A DNA stretch of 64,000 nucleotides from Niabella pedocola. GTDB lineage: Bacteria > Bacteroidota > Bacteroidia > Chitinophagales > Chitinophagaceae. Position 1 is the first letter of the stretch. Every line of letters starts with the position of its first letter. A program made the translations under genes and the position numbers. The DNA lies in NCBI RefSeq assembly GCF_021044425.1, contig NZ_JAJNEC010000005.1:2232001-2296000 (forward strand). Reading direction: 5' to 3'. The notes below the pieces were generated by a model that did not search any database, was not told where the DNA came from, and was given only the letters and a program-made list of their open reading frames with translations. Positions 1 to 7,596 of this stretch are shown piece after piece.

Positions 1-3
1 CCA

Positions 4-747
4 ATGAAACAATTATTATGGATGGCGCTCTTATGCTGCGCCTGCACGAAATCAGAGTCCGCAACAGACGAAACGCCCAACACAGATCCCGGTCAGAAGT
101 ATGTTCAGGGGAAGGTTACCGATACCAATGGCAATGCCATAAAAGGGGCAAGAATTATTGTGGACAATACTATTTATTACAATTCGGGAACCACCGGTAC
201 AACAGATGCCAATGGCTACTATAAGATTCCGGTGGAGATCGGATCCTGGCGGGTTTATGCCGAAATCGACCGCACATTTAATGAGCAGACCTTTAAAAAG
301 CTGGAATTGTTCCCGGATAAAGACAATGCTTTTGCAGGAGCTGACGGGGCTACGGTTAATTTTAAATGGAAGCTGGAAGGCGAAAAGCCTGCACCGCTTG
401 TTGGGTTTTTTGGCGGTACGGCCTACCTGTATCCCGATTCGGAGAGCGATATCCGGGATTCAGAGAACATTGAGTTTACGTTTACGCCGGTCGGGAACCT
501 GATCGACGGAAACCCCGGCCATGTTCTGGTGCGTAAAGGCGGCAAACCACAAACGAGCACCTATTCACAGATGCCGGATATCCCTATTGGAAAATACAAT
601 ATCACGGCAAAACATGTTCCCTCCGGTAAGGTATTGAAATTAAGAACGGCCTACGAAGGCAGTTATACCTCCAATATGATAGCCGGGTTTGACCCCGAAT
701 TAAACTTCTGCTCCCGCTGCCTCACCATTCAGTTTACAGACCGGTAA
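4..747 (+). CDS. Carboxypeptidase-regulatory-like lipoprotein
   Basis: 247 residues. The N-terminus is a short hydrophobic lipoprotein-type signal (MKQLLWMALLCCAC) rich in Cys just before a polar Ser/Thr/Asp-rich linker. Residues ~33-95 read as a CarboxypepD_reg-like beta-sandwich (VQGKVTDTNGNAIKGARI, then DANGYYKIPVEIGSW). The rest is a beta-rich region with no motif I recognise. A surface-anchored binding or structural role is inferred. The ATG lies 3 bases inside the window, so an upstream partner or earlier start cannot be excluded. It converges on the T2SS operon and is followed by a strong hairpin. Confidence 0.75.
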   Translation: MKQLLWMALLCCACTKSESATDETPNTDPGQKYVQGKVTDTNGNAIKGARIIVDNTIYYNSGTTGTTDANGYYKIPVEIGSWRVYAEIDRTFNEQTFKKLELFPDKDNAFAGADGATVNFKWKLEGEKPAPLVGFFGGTAYLYPDSESDIRDSENIEFTFTPVGNLIDGNPGHVLVRKGGKPQTSTYSQMPDIPIGKYNITAKHVPSGKVLKLRTAYEGSYTSNMIAGFDPELNFCSRCLTIQFTDR

Positions 748-767
748 CGCATAAAAGGAAAATGATG

Positions 768-841
768 GCTACTCCTGAGGAATGTACTTTCAGCAAGCAA
801 TTCCTCCCTGAGAAAGGCTCGTGTACGCACGAGCTTTTTTT
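768..841 (+). repeat. Dispersed terminator-bearing repeat, copy 1
   Basis: This stretch shares its order of blocks with 37707-37773: GCTACT, GAGGAA, GTACTTTCAGCAAGCA (784-799 here, 37723-37738 there), then a GCTCG-stem hairpin and a T-run. In copy 1 GAGGAAT (777-783) can also pair with ATTCCTC (about 800-806). Both copies keep one open frame reading AT-EE-TFSK, so it may be a decayed short coding module or a mobile 3' end. Confidence 0.6.
812..841 (+). terminator. Rho-independent terminator after the lipoprotein gene
   Basis: Perfect 7 bp stem GCTCGTG (817-823) and CACGAGC (828-834) with a TACG loop, flanked by A-tract and T6. The A-tract on the left lets it work on both strands, so it may also end the leftward gspF operon, whose stop codon is at 902. 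Confidence 0.85.
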
Positions 842-901
842 GATGTGCGTCCGGATGTATCACTTTGGTCAATGACCGGATTACGAACGATGCAGGGCCA
901 C

Positions 902-2071
902 TTACTGTATCGTATTCCCCATATTGAACATGGGCAGGTACATGGCAATAAGCACAACGCCAACGACCAGACCCAATACAATGATGATCACCGGTTCAAT
1001 AAATTTGCTCAGCTGTGTGGTTTGGTAATCCAGGTCTTCGCTGTAGCGGTCGGAAAGATTTTTAAAAAAGAGTTCAAGCTCATTGACCTCCTCTCCCACT
1101 TTTACCAGGGCCGTCATTTTAGAGGGGAAGATCTTTTTGGTGCTCATGCTTTCATGGAGCGGAAGCCCTTTCAGGATGTCCTGCTCCATTTGGTCAAGTG
1201 CATGTTCCAGCGGGTAAAAGCCCATTACCTGTTTGCTCAGGCTCAGGGCCTGTACCAACGGTACCCGGGCACCTAACAGTAACTGCATGGTAGAAGCAAA
1301 CCGTGCCAGGTAGATCTTGGAAACAATATTTTTTACCACCGGCGTTCGCTGCAATAAAAGATCTTTATATTTTTTATACCAGGGCTTGTTGCGGTTAATA
1401 CTCATAAATACGATAACGGCTAGGAGTAGCAGGAATAGTTTGCCGGCAGCGGCCTGCATGAAATTGGAAGCATTTAACACCTGCCGGGTAAGAAAGGGCA
1501 GGTTTCCGCCAAAACGCTGGAACACGTCGGCAAACATGGGCACTACATAATTCATCATAAAGAACACGGAACAAAATGCTACAGACAGTACAATGAGGGG
1601 GTACGTAAGCGCCCCGATGATTTGCCGCCGCTGTTTGATCTTGGCTTTGTAATAAACCGACAGCTGTTGTAATACCGTGTTCAGTTTGCCCGTCTCCTCT
1701 CCGATCTCCACGGTAAAATATTCATAAGGGGTAAAATTTTTGTTTTCACGCATGGCTGCCGAAAGGCTGCTGCCATTCACCACTTTTTCAAGAACCGTAG
1801 TGAGAATGGCCCTGGGCGCTTTCTTGGTTTGCTCGTCCCGGATCAGCTGCAGGGCGGTGCGGATATCCAGGCCCGCGTCCATCAGGCTGCCCAGTTCCAA
1901 ATAAAAAGACTCCTTGATCTTATCGGAAAACGGTTTTCCAAACAGGGAAAACTCCCGGGTGAGCAATCCCTCCAACTGCTTCATGAAAGAAGTGGTTTCC
2001 TTATTGGCAGCTGTTTGCTGCTCCTTGCTGCTCTGCTTTTTAAGTGTATGTATATCGATGGGTTGGTGCAT
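902..2071 (-). CDS. gspF: T2SS/type IV pilus inner-membrane platform protein (GspF/PilC family)
   Basis: 389 residues. Two T2SSF repeats (about 50-175 and 255-385), each with the family pattern of a helical cytoplasmic bundle followed by membrane segments. Hydrophobic spans are at ~151-176, 206-223 and 358-383. Family-typical phrases are SLMDAGLDIRTALQ, EIGEETGKL and VGEEVNELE. GspF forms the inner-membrane platform that couples the GspE ATPase to pseudopilus assembly. It is last in a tight leftward operon, starting 2 bases after the upstream pseudopilin gene. The matching ATPase and secretin are in the rightward operon at 18621-25829. Confidence 0.93.
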   Translation of the reverse strand: MHQPIDIHTLKKQSSKEQQTAANKETTSFMKQLEGLLTREFSLFGKPFSDKIKESFYLELGSLMDAGLDIRTALQLIRDEQTKKAPRAILTTVLEKVVNGSSLSAAMRENKNFTPYEYFTVEIGEETGKLNTVLQQLSVYYKAKIKQRRQIIGALTYPLIVLSVAFCSVFFMMNYVVPMFADVFQRFGGNLPFLTRQVLNASNFMQAAAGKLFLLLLAVIVFMSINRNKPWYKKYKDLLLQRTPVVKNIVSKIYLARFASTMQLLLGARVPLVQALSLSKQVMGFYPLEHALDQMEQDILKGLPLHESMSTKKIFPSKMTALVKVGEEVNELELFFKNLSDRYSEDLDYQTTQLSKFIEPVIIIVLGLVVGVVLIAMYLPMFNMGNTIQ

Positions 2072-2073
2072 GT

Positions 2074-2592
2074 TTATGGTGCTGTTTGGATCGAGTCATT
2101 GAGTATATCTGCCCGTGCATAGCGTTTCTGAAGATACGTATAAAAATATTGCTCCCGATAGCGGTGCCGTAGTTTTAAAGTGGCAAGCAAGGGCGTACTG
2201 TCGTTCACGTTGCGTTGTGCAGCGATGCCCGCGCCCGGCCGGAGGGTATCGGCCCGGCCCGGTTCGGTCCGCACTATAAATGCCGTATCCAGCTGGTAAA
2301 CCGTGGTCTTTAACGCGTTGCCTGTTTTTGTTTGCAGGATGATCTGGTTACGCTCCGGATCCAGTTTTACGGTACGGGCCTTTTCAAAATCGCGCTGCAA
2401 CAACTTTTTGGTAATATAATAATCGGTGAAAAAGCGGTTCCCGGCAAAATAGTGCGCAGATTGCCGGGAAAGGATCATGTACACCGTTGCAATCACTCCA
2501 AAAAGGATGGCCATCAGCAGCAAACCGATTACCAGCTCCGGAAGCGTAAATGCCGGGATTTTCCGGCCATATGTTTTTTTAAGGCTGTGCAT
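2074..2592 (-). CDS. Pseudopilin-like protein with prepilin methylation motif
   Basis: 172 residues. A short basic leader ends in KIPAFTLPELVIGLLLMAIL, a class III prepilin motif with F at +1 and E at +5 (FTLPE) followed by a ~20-residue hydrophobic helix. The remainder is a small globular domain. The first residues overlap the upstream pseudopilin by 14 bases, consistent with translational coupling. The T2SS minor pseudopilins GspH/I/J are the likely equivalents; which one cannot be told by reading. Confidence 0.85.
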   Translation of the reverse strand: MHSLKKTYGRKIPAFTLPELVIGLLLMAILFGVIATVYMILSRQSAHYFAGNRFFTDYYITKKLLQRDFEKARTVKLDPERNQIILQTKTGNALKTTVYQLDTAFIVRTEPGRADTLRPGAGIAAQRNVNDSTPLLATLKLRHRYREQYFYTYLQKRYARADILNDSIQTAP

Positions 2593-2983
2593 CGGGGAAT
2601 GATTCAGAAGCGGTTTGAGATCCGACCAGGAAGGTGCGGGTTAAGAACGGAGCACCCAGGCTGTCTCTTTTATAAACGGTAAAGCGCACCTGCAACAGGG
2701 CGGCTTCTTTGGCGTCCGGACTGCTTTCCCGGCTGACGGTCCAGTTATTGACAACCTCTTTTTTAACGCTGAAGTCTTTGTGCAGAAAGGAGGCCTGTAT
2801 ATACTCTTCCAGTGTGCTGGCGGCGCTCATGCGTTGCATGCTGAACCCCGATTCCTTTACCGATACAAAAAAATGGATACTGATAAAGAATACCAGCAGC
2901 ACAAGAACCAGGGCCACGATCGATTCGATCAGGGAAAAAGCCGCGATGGGTTTTTTGTATCTGTGGGCGTTTACTGGAGCCAT
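2579..2983 (-). CDS. Pseudopilin-like protein (GspI/J-like)
   Basis: 134 residues. Leader KKPIA followed by AFSLIESIVALVLVLLVFF: the prepilin motif FSLIE (F+1, E+5) and hydrophobic helix. The cleavage position has Ala before the Phe (A|F) instead of Gly, as in its neighbour, so the prepilin peptidase here appears to accept Ala at -1. Overlaps the genes on both sides by 13-14 bases. Confidence 0.83.
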   Translation of the reverse strand: MAPVNAHRYKKPIAAFSLIESIVALVLVLLVFFISIHFFVSVKESGFSMQRMSAASTLEEYIQASFLHKDFSVKKEVVNNWTVSRESSPDAKEAALLQVRFTVYKRDSLGAPFLTRTFLVGSQTASESFPDAQP

Positions 2984-4254
2984 TTCAAAAGAGTTTGCCG
3001 GGAGGCGCCTGTAAAAATAGAGAAATAACCGGCATGTTGAAACCAGCCGGAAGGAACAATCGTAGCGTCGATAAGAATATTTTCCATACTCATCGGCCCG
3101 CGCTGTTCAAAAAAGAAATGTGTAAATACCGCACCTTCCATACGCCCGTTAAGGTAGGTGTAGCCTTCATTATATACCAGTCCTTTTACCGTGGCGCCGG
3201 CTTTTACCTTTACTACGGGTTTGATGTTGGAATGATTGTTTTCGGCAAGGCCGAGGACCATGCCATGCAGTGTAACTCCGTCATGCAGGGTTACTGTGGC
3301 TCCGGTATTGCCGATGGCATTGCTGCGCCCGATTCCCACCATTGCCGAAGGGTATTCAAAAACGCAACCGGTTTCTGCAGTAATGCTATCGAGCGCGATG
3401 GCCTGAACGGCTCCTTTAAAGCCGCTGGTGAAATGGATAAAAGGAGCAACCAGCAGCACATCTTCCAGGTAGGCTCCGGGGCCTATCTCAATCAGCGAGT
3501 CGGACAATACGATCAGCTTGCCCTTCAGGTACTGATGCGTCAGTATGCCTTTCCGGGGTAAAACAAGTTGTTGCGCTGCATTTAAAAAAGAATGTTCTAT
3601 AGAATCTGCAGCATCGCCGGAGGCTGTGAGCAAGGTATCCGCAACCCGGTTGCCCAGGCTGCGCAATTGCTTTCTGAGTGCTGCTTCCAGCGGTGGTAAT
3701 TGTTTGCTGCTGCTGCCGATCGTACCCTCAATCAGGTTTTTACGGGAGAAGCCCTTCTGTTGGAAAAAGCCGCTCCGCAGGCCGGATTTGGGCAGGTAGG
3801 CCTTGCCTTCAATATAGGTATCGCCGGTTAACGACAACGGCCGGTCGTGATCTGCAAGATAGAGGCTGGCATCTTCGTAACGGAAATGTTCTGCACCGTA
3901 CAAAAAGGACGTGGTTTTCATACGGCCTTTATAAGTCACTTTGATTCCGGATGCCTGGAAGCAGCCCCAGGGCTCATTCCGGTAATACAATGAATCGGTG
4001 ATACCCTCAAACAGCAGGCTGCTGTCCTGCTCCGGCGTTGCTGTAATGCGTTCCAAAGCCAATACCCGTTCAATACCCGATTGCAGGTCATCATCCAGCC
4101 GTTGGTCCAGCTGGTCTTTTATTTCAAAATATTTAAAATGATAGAGTGCCAGCAGCAGCATACCACAGGTAATAAAGATCACGAGGGCCAGCACCAATGT
4201 AGCAATCAGTGAACCGGCCGGAAGCCTCTTGTAAAAAAAAGCACGGATGGGCAC
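2971..4254 (-). CDS. Large minor-pilin-like T2SS component, possibly GspK-position protein
   Basis: 427 residues. Basic N-terminus (KRLPAGSLIATLVLALVIF) then one hydrophobic helix, resembling a pseudopilin start with LPAGSL in place of FTLxE. The body (about 230-390) is rich in short beta repeats (GPGAYLEDVLLVAPFIHF, GATVTLHDGVTLHGMVLG, GATVKGLVYNEGYTYLNG) like a right-handed beta-helix or bactofilin-type fold. It sits where gspK sits in T2SS operons. The role as tip pseudopilin is inferred from position and topology only. Confidence 0.65.
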   Translation of the reverse strand: MPIRAFFYKRLPAGSLIATLVLALVIFITCGMLLLALYHFKYFEIKDQLDQRLDDDLQSGIERVLALERITATPEQDSSLLFEGITDSLYYRNEPWGCFQASGIKVTYKGRMKTTSFLYGAEHFRYEDASLYLADHDRPLSLTGDTYIEGKAYLPKSGLRSGFFQQKGFSRKNLIEGTIGSSSKQLPPLEAALRKQLRSLGNRVADTLLTASGDAADSIEHSFLNAAQQLVLPRKGILTHQYLKGKLIVLSDSLIEIGPGAYLEDVLLVAPFIHFTSGFKGAVQAIALDSITAETGCVFEYPSAMVGIGRSNAIGNTGATVTLHDGVTLHGMVLGLAENNHSNIKPVVKVKAGATVKGLVYNEGYTYLNGRMEGAVFTHFFFEQRGPMSMENILIDATIVPSGWFQHAGYFSIFTGASRQTLLKWLQ

Positions 4255-4257
4255 AGG

Positions 4258-4779
4258 TTATTTTTTTGCAGCCGGCTGTCGGATGCCCTTTTTATACAGG
4301 ACCACCACGGCACTGTCTTTTACCATTTCCACCTGGCGTCCGGTAAACTGGTTGTTTTTTTCAACTCCCTTTTTTATGCGCTGGCCATCGGGGGCGTACG
4401 CATCTATGCGCCAGGCACCGTCCCAAAACCGTTTGCGGGTGATGGTTTTGAGTCGCCCGTTCTCATGCCAGGTACGCCAGGCACTGACTCTCCTTCCCTG
4501 TTTAAACCTGCCTTCTTCCAGCAGGCGGCGTTCTTTATCTACCACTTTATAATAGCCATGCAATAATTTTCCATAATAGCCACCCTCTGTGGTATGGATA
4601 CGTCCGGATTTAAACCAGGTATAAAAACGGTGGGCATGCAGCCGGGGTGTGGCATCGGTAACCTGGAAGAGGAAAGAGCGATCCAGGGAATCAATCCGTA
4701 CCTGGCCGTTGTAATATTGCGCCGCCGTATTGAGGGCAGTGAAAGAAATAATGATCAAAAGAGGGAGGATGCGTTTCAT
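4258..4779 (-). CDS. Secreted MORN/YwqK-like repeat protein
   Basis: 173 residues with a Sec signal peptide (LLIIISFTALNTAAQ). The body has MORN-like turns (TWFKSGRIHTTEGGYYGKLL, EEGRFKQGRRVSAWRTWHENGRL) typical of the YwqK family that databases sometimes label as an antitoxin. Here the signal peptide makes a periplasmic or outer-membrane role more likely. First gene of the leftward T2SS operon, ending 3 bases before the next start, so it is probably co-transcribed with it. Confidence 0.7.
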   Translation of the reverse strand: MKRILPLLIIISFTALNTAAQYYNGQVRIDSLDRSFLFQVTDATPRLHAHRFYTWFKSGRIHTTEGGYYGKLLHGYYKVVDKERRLLEEGRFKQGRRVSAWRTWHENGRLKTITRKRFWDGAWRIDAYAPDGQRIKKGVEKNNQFTGRQVEMVKDSAVVVLYKKGIRQPAAKK

Positions 4780-5228
4780 TTTCTCAGGGAGTTTATGTTC
4801 AAGATAAAGGTAAGCGGTTATCAGAAAAAAATTTTTCTTTATTTGGAAATAATAATTGAAGTTTATTATATTTATGTAAACAATCTAAACTTGAAGAGCA
4901 AATGAAAAACGAGAGAACCTAAAACTACTAGGATTAAGAATGGCCTGGTAAAAAACCGAATCAATTGAAAGGATACCCAAAGACCAAGTAGCTGCTGAAC
5001 CCCTTTTAACTACTGTGCCTTTTATCCGGTAAATTTATTTAATGCCGCGAGTTTGAAACGACAGAGGTTGTGTAGGATAAATTTATGTTTCTCTAAGGAA
5101 CTGTGTGCCCACGGTTATTTGGTTTACCATCAAATTTTTAGCGCCAACCTTACTGTTGACTAGATTTTGAGTTAAAAGAAGGAGTAACTCTATATGGCTG
5201 GCTGCTGGTCGCCATTGGATTCGTGTGT
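4780..5228. other. Intergenic region, no gene seen
   Basis: AT-rich spacer between the leftward T2SS operon and the rightward luxR gene. TTTG at 4842 and TATATTTA at 4867 resemble the Bacteroidetes -33/-7 promoter pair, but the 21 base gap is long and the last base of the -7 box is wrong. No convincing ORF or RNA gene. Confidence 0.4.
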
Positions 5229-5270
5229 ACTAACTAATTGAAATACGAACCATATTGAAAATTAGTTAGT
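5229..5270. promoter_or_regulatory. 11 bp perfect inverted repeat upstream of luxR-type gene
   Basis: ACTAACTAATT (5229-5239) and AATTAGTTAGT (5260-5270) are exact reverse complements separated by 20 bases. The element ends 44 bases before the GTG start at 5315. It could be an operator for the adjacent LuxR-type protein (autoregulation) or a leader hairpin; no T-run follows, so it is not a terminator. Confidence 0.6.
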
Positions 5271-5314
5271 GTGATTTTCTAAGACTATTTGATTAAGCAT
5301 TAAAAATATTTAAA

Positions 5315-6073
5315 GTGGAAAGCGATAAAACAATCGAAGGCCATTCTGCTGTAATGCCTTATATCGAAATTGCAAAAACTTTTAGCCGATTTATTGATCA
5401 ATGTATTTATATCTCTGATCAACGAAATTCAAAGTTTTTATATATTTCAGATAACCCTCTTCTTTTTGGTGGGTACAGTATCAACCTGATTAAGGAGAAA
5501 GGATTCGAGTTTTTTATTAATAGTGCTCCAAAGGAAGAGGCTTCGATCCTGTTAAAAATTAGAGACGCGCATTTCGATTTTTTGGAAAACTTATTACCAG
5601 ATGAAAAATTAGGGCATTCCATTTCTTATAATTTTCATCTTGAGCAAAAAAATAAACAGATATCAGTCAATCATAAAATGACACCTATACTTCTTGACAG
5701 ATCAGGGCACGTTTGGATGAATATGGGTTTTATTTCAATTACTTCGGATCATAATATCGGCCAGGTTCAAATTAAGAATGAGCGGACAAAGGAGTCATAC
5801 TTTTATGATTTTGAAAAATCCGAATGGTTGTTGCAGGATATTGTTTCGCTGTCGGATCGGGAAAGAGAAATAATAATTCTCTCAGCGCAAGGATTGACAA
5901 ATAGAGCGATTGCAAAGAAAGTCCATCTCTGTGAAGCCTCAGTGAAATTTCATAAGACGAAGATTTTCAGAAAATTAAAGGTCAATAATATCGCGGCCGC
6001 AGTTAGCTATGTTTTGGGGGCCTATCAAATTGTAGTATTCTTATGCGAAGCAAGCATTCTTCTTATTGAGTGA
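5315..6073 (+). CDS. LuxR-family transcriptional regulator with PAS-like N-terminus
   Basis: 252 residues from a GTG start; an internal ATG at 5354 (MPYIEIAKTF) is the alternative. Residues ~10-150 look like a PAS-type sensory domain (FSRFIDQCIYISDQRNSKFL). The C-terminal HTH is clear: LSDREREIIILSAQGLTNRA, AKKVHLCEASVKFHKTKIF, RKLKVNN (about 178-232), the LuxR/GerE fold. There is no receiver domain and no adjacent kinase. It lies just upstream of the RHS1 gene set, so control of that toxin locus is a reasonable inference. Confidence 0.8.
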   Translation: MESDKTIEGHSAVMPYIEIAKTFSRFIDQCIYISDQRNSKFLYISDNPLLFGGYSINLIKEKGFEFFINSAPKEEASILLKIRDAHFDFLENLLPDEKLGHSISYNFHLEQKNKQISVNHKMTPILLDRSGHVWMNMGFISITSDHNIGQVQIKNERTKESYFYDFEKSEWLLQDIVSLSDREREIIILSAQGLTNRAIAKKVHLCEASVKFHKTKIFRKLKVNNIAAAVSYVLGAYQIVVFLCEASILLIE

Positions 6074-6089
6074 AACTTTTGGTTGTGTT

Positions 6090-6109
6090 TTTTATACTAA
6101 AGTATAAAA
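6090..6109. terminator. AT-rich hairpin downstream of luxR-type gene
   Basis: TTTTATACT (6090-6098), AA, AGTATAAAA (6101-6109): perfect 9 bp stem with a 2 base centre and A/T runs on both sides. Weak in GC but placed 17 bases after the luxR stop, so a bidirectional terminator is the simplest reading. Confidence 0.5.
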
Positions 6110-6341
6110 TTTATAAAATAAAGAGGGTTGGTTTTATGTTGGATCGAGCAGAATTGTAGTTTTATGAAGAGTAGTTTTTTAAGTCATGAGAACGTTGGTA
6201 ACTGTATGAGAAAAATAGTGCAAGTCCTGTGATCCCTTCGAGCGAGATGTTAAGCCCTGAGAACCTGACGAAGACCAAAGAAGCGCTGTTTTCCATTAAA
6301 GAGTTGAGATTTATTTAGCGTTGCAGACAAGAGCGGTATTG

Positions 6342-6382
6342 CAATACGTAGCGTATTGTCACCTGGTTCTGTGTGAGCCAGG
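6342..6382 (+). promoter_or_regulatory. Two hairpins in the leader of the RHS1 operon
   Basis: CAATACG-TAG-CGTATTG (6342-6358) is a perfect 7 bp stem. It is followed by CCTGGTTC (6362-6369) and GAGCCAGG (6375-6382), 7 of 8 pairs with a 5 base loop. They lie 90-130 bases before the ATG at 6473 in an otherwise gene-free 400 base stretch. Candidates are a structured 5' leader or a protein-binding site. Confidence 0.5.
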
Positions 6383-6472
6383 GTTGTATTTTATTGTTGC
6401 TATTGTATCGCCAGCAGAGGTGTAAGGTGCTGGGAGACCATATGTTTATTGATCAAAGTAATAAAAACCGAT

Positions 6473-7033
6473 ATGAGAAAGTTTGTACTAACTGTTGCCG
6501 TTTTACTGTTTATGGGTGTGGTATCCTACAGCCAGGATAGTGCATTAACGAGGGTGCGGACCGTGATGTTTGCGAAGGCGGACGGGACCCCACAAAAAAG
6601 TAGTATTACGGGAGTCAAAAGTGATATGTTTAGCGTGGTAAAAGTGTTATCGCGGGAAGACAGTATTGCCCGGGATGCCCTTGATCGCAAGACAGACAGC
6701 CTGAATCTTTTGCGGTTCAAAGTGGATTCAGTGAAGTCTGTGAAGAACGGAACGCTGTTTACCAATGAGTTTGTCAAGCAGTTGGGGTTAAAAAAGGGGC
6801 AGGTAGACTCATTACATAAGATTAACTACCGGTTGGAGATGGATAAGAATGGGGCTAAAGCTACTATTGCAGATAAGGGGTCGCTGTTTAAAGAACTGGC
6901 GCTGATTGAGCGTCAGCGGGATGTAAGCTATAAAGAGGTGCTGAATGAGGAGCAATATAAGAAGTACCTGTCTATAAAACGAGTCCTGCTTAATAGTATA
7001 TATGTTCAGGAGGCCGGCAAGAAAAAACAGTGA
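6473..7033 (+). CDS. Secreted Spy/CpxP-like helical protein
   Basis: 186 residues from ATG 6473; an in-frame TTG at 6449 is less likely because MRKFVLTVAVLLFMGVVSYS is a complete signal peptide. The mature part is helical and charged. Its second half (FVKQLGLKKGQVDSLHKIN, then LNEEQYKKYLSIKR) resembles the LTxxQ-type pattern of Spy/CpxP chaperones seen in many Bacteroidetes secreted proteins. The function is unknown; the position just before RHS1 suggests periplasmic chaperoning of the giant protein (inference). Confidence 0.6.
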   Translation: MRKFVLTVAVLLFMGVVSYSQDSALTRVRTVMFAKADGTPQKSSITGVKSDMFSVVKVLSREDSIARDALDRKTDSLNLLRFKVDSVKSVKNGTLFTNEFVKQLGLKKGQVDSLHKINYRLEMDKNGAKATIADKGSLFKELALIERQRDVSYKEVLNEEQYKKYLSIKRVLLNSIYVQEAGKKKQ

Positions 7034-7079
7034 TCTGGTCAATACAAAAAATCAAAATTCTGTTCCTAAAACATTGTTT

Positions 7080-7532
7080 ATGAGAAACAAACAATTTCTG
7101 TTACTGGTTGGTATGATGATTTTGGGCATAATCGGTTACAGCCAAACGATACCGGTAGGCTCTTGTGGTTTACAATACACCTATGATGCTTCGGGTAATC
7201 TGACGAGCCGACAGTATGTATGTGTCAACGCCCGGATCAAGAGTTATAAAAAGGCAGACGCTGTAGAGTATGCTAAAAAGAGCAGTACCGAGATGCAAAA
7301 GGTGGATGTTGTATATACGCAATCGAAGAGCGGGCTTGTTTCAATACAGTTTATAAGCCCGTTAAAGAATAATGCAGTACGCATTGTAGATGCTGCCGGT
7401 AAGGAAGTTCAGACATTGATGCTGACCGGAGATAAATTGAAAATAAATCTTGCCCAGGTACCCAAGGGGAGTTATTATATGCGCCTAAAAAGTGGAGCAG
7501 TAAATATTAACCAGGAGATCGTAAAACTGTAA
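7080..7532 (+). CDS. Small secreted protein with one YD repeat and a T9SS-type C-terminal domain
   Basis: 150 residues from ATG 7080 (earlier in-frame ATG at 7002 lies inside the previous gene). Signal peptide FLLLVGMMILGIIGYSQ. Directly after it comes a single RHS/YD motif (YTYDASGNLTSRQ). The last ~75 residues (VSIQFISPLKNNAVRIVDAA, GKEVQTL, VPKGSYYMRLKSG) match the pattern of a type A type IX sorting domain ending in IVKL. It looks like a miniature companion of the RHS protein, 64 bases upstream of it. Function unknown. Confidence 0.65.
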   Translation: MRNKQFLLLVGMMILGIIGYSQTIPVGSCGLQYTYDASGNLTSRQYVCVNARIKSYKKADAVEYAKKSSTEMQKVDVVYTQSKSGLVSIQFISPLKNNAVRIVDAAGKEVQTLMLTGDKLKINLAQVPKGSYYMRLKSGAVNINQEIVKL

Positions 7533-7596
7533 AGCAGAAAGCCCGGTAAAGGTGGGATGCCCTCAAACCAAGTCCAAAAACTTAAATCAAGTCAAA

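Noticed and set aside
821..1276. 151-residue plus-strand ORF
   Set aside because: It is antisense to gspF and starts in the terminator.
4258..4779. YwqK-type antitoxin of a toxin-antitoxin pair
   Set aside because: The MORN-like fold fits, but the protein has a signal peptide and no toxin gene beside it.
4842..4874. Promoter-like TTTG and TATATTTA
   Set aside because: Spacing is too long, the -7 box is imperfect and no gene starts within 400 bases.
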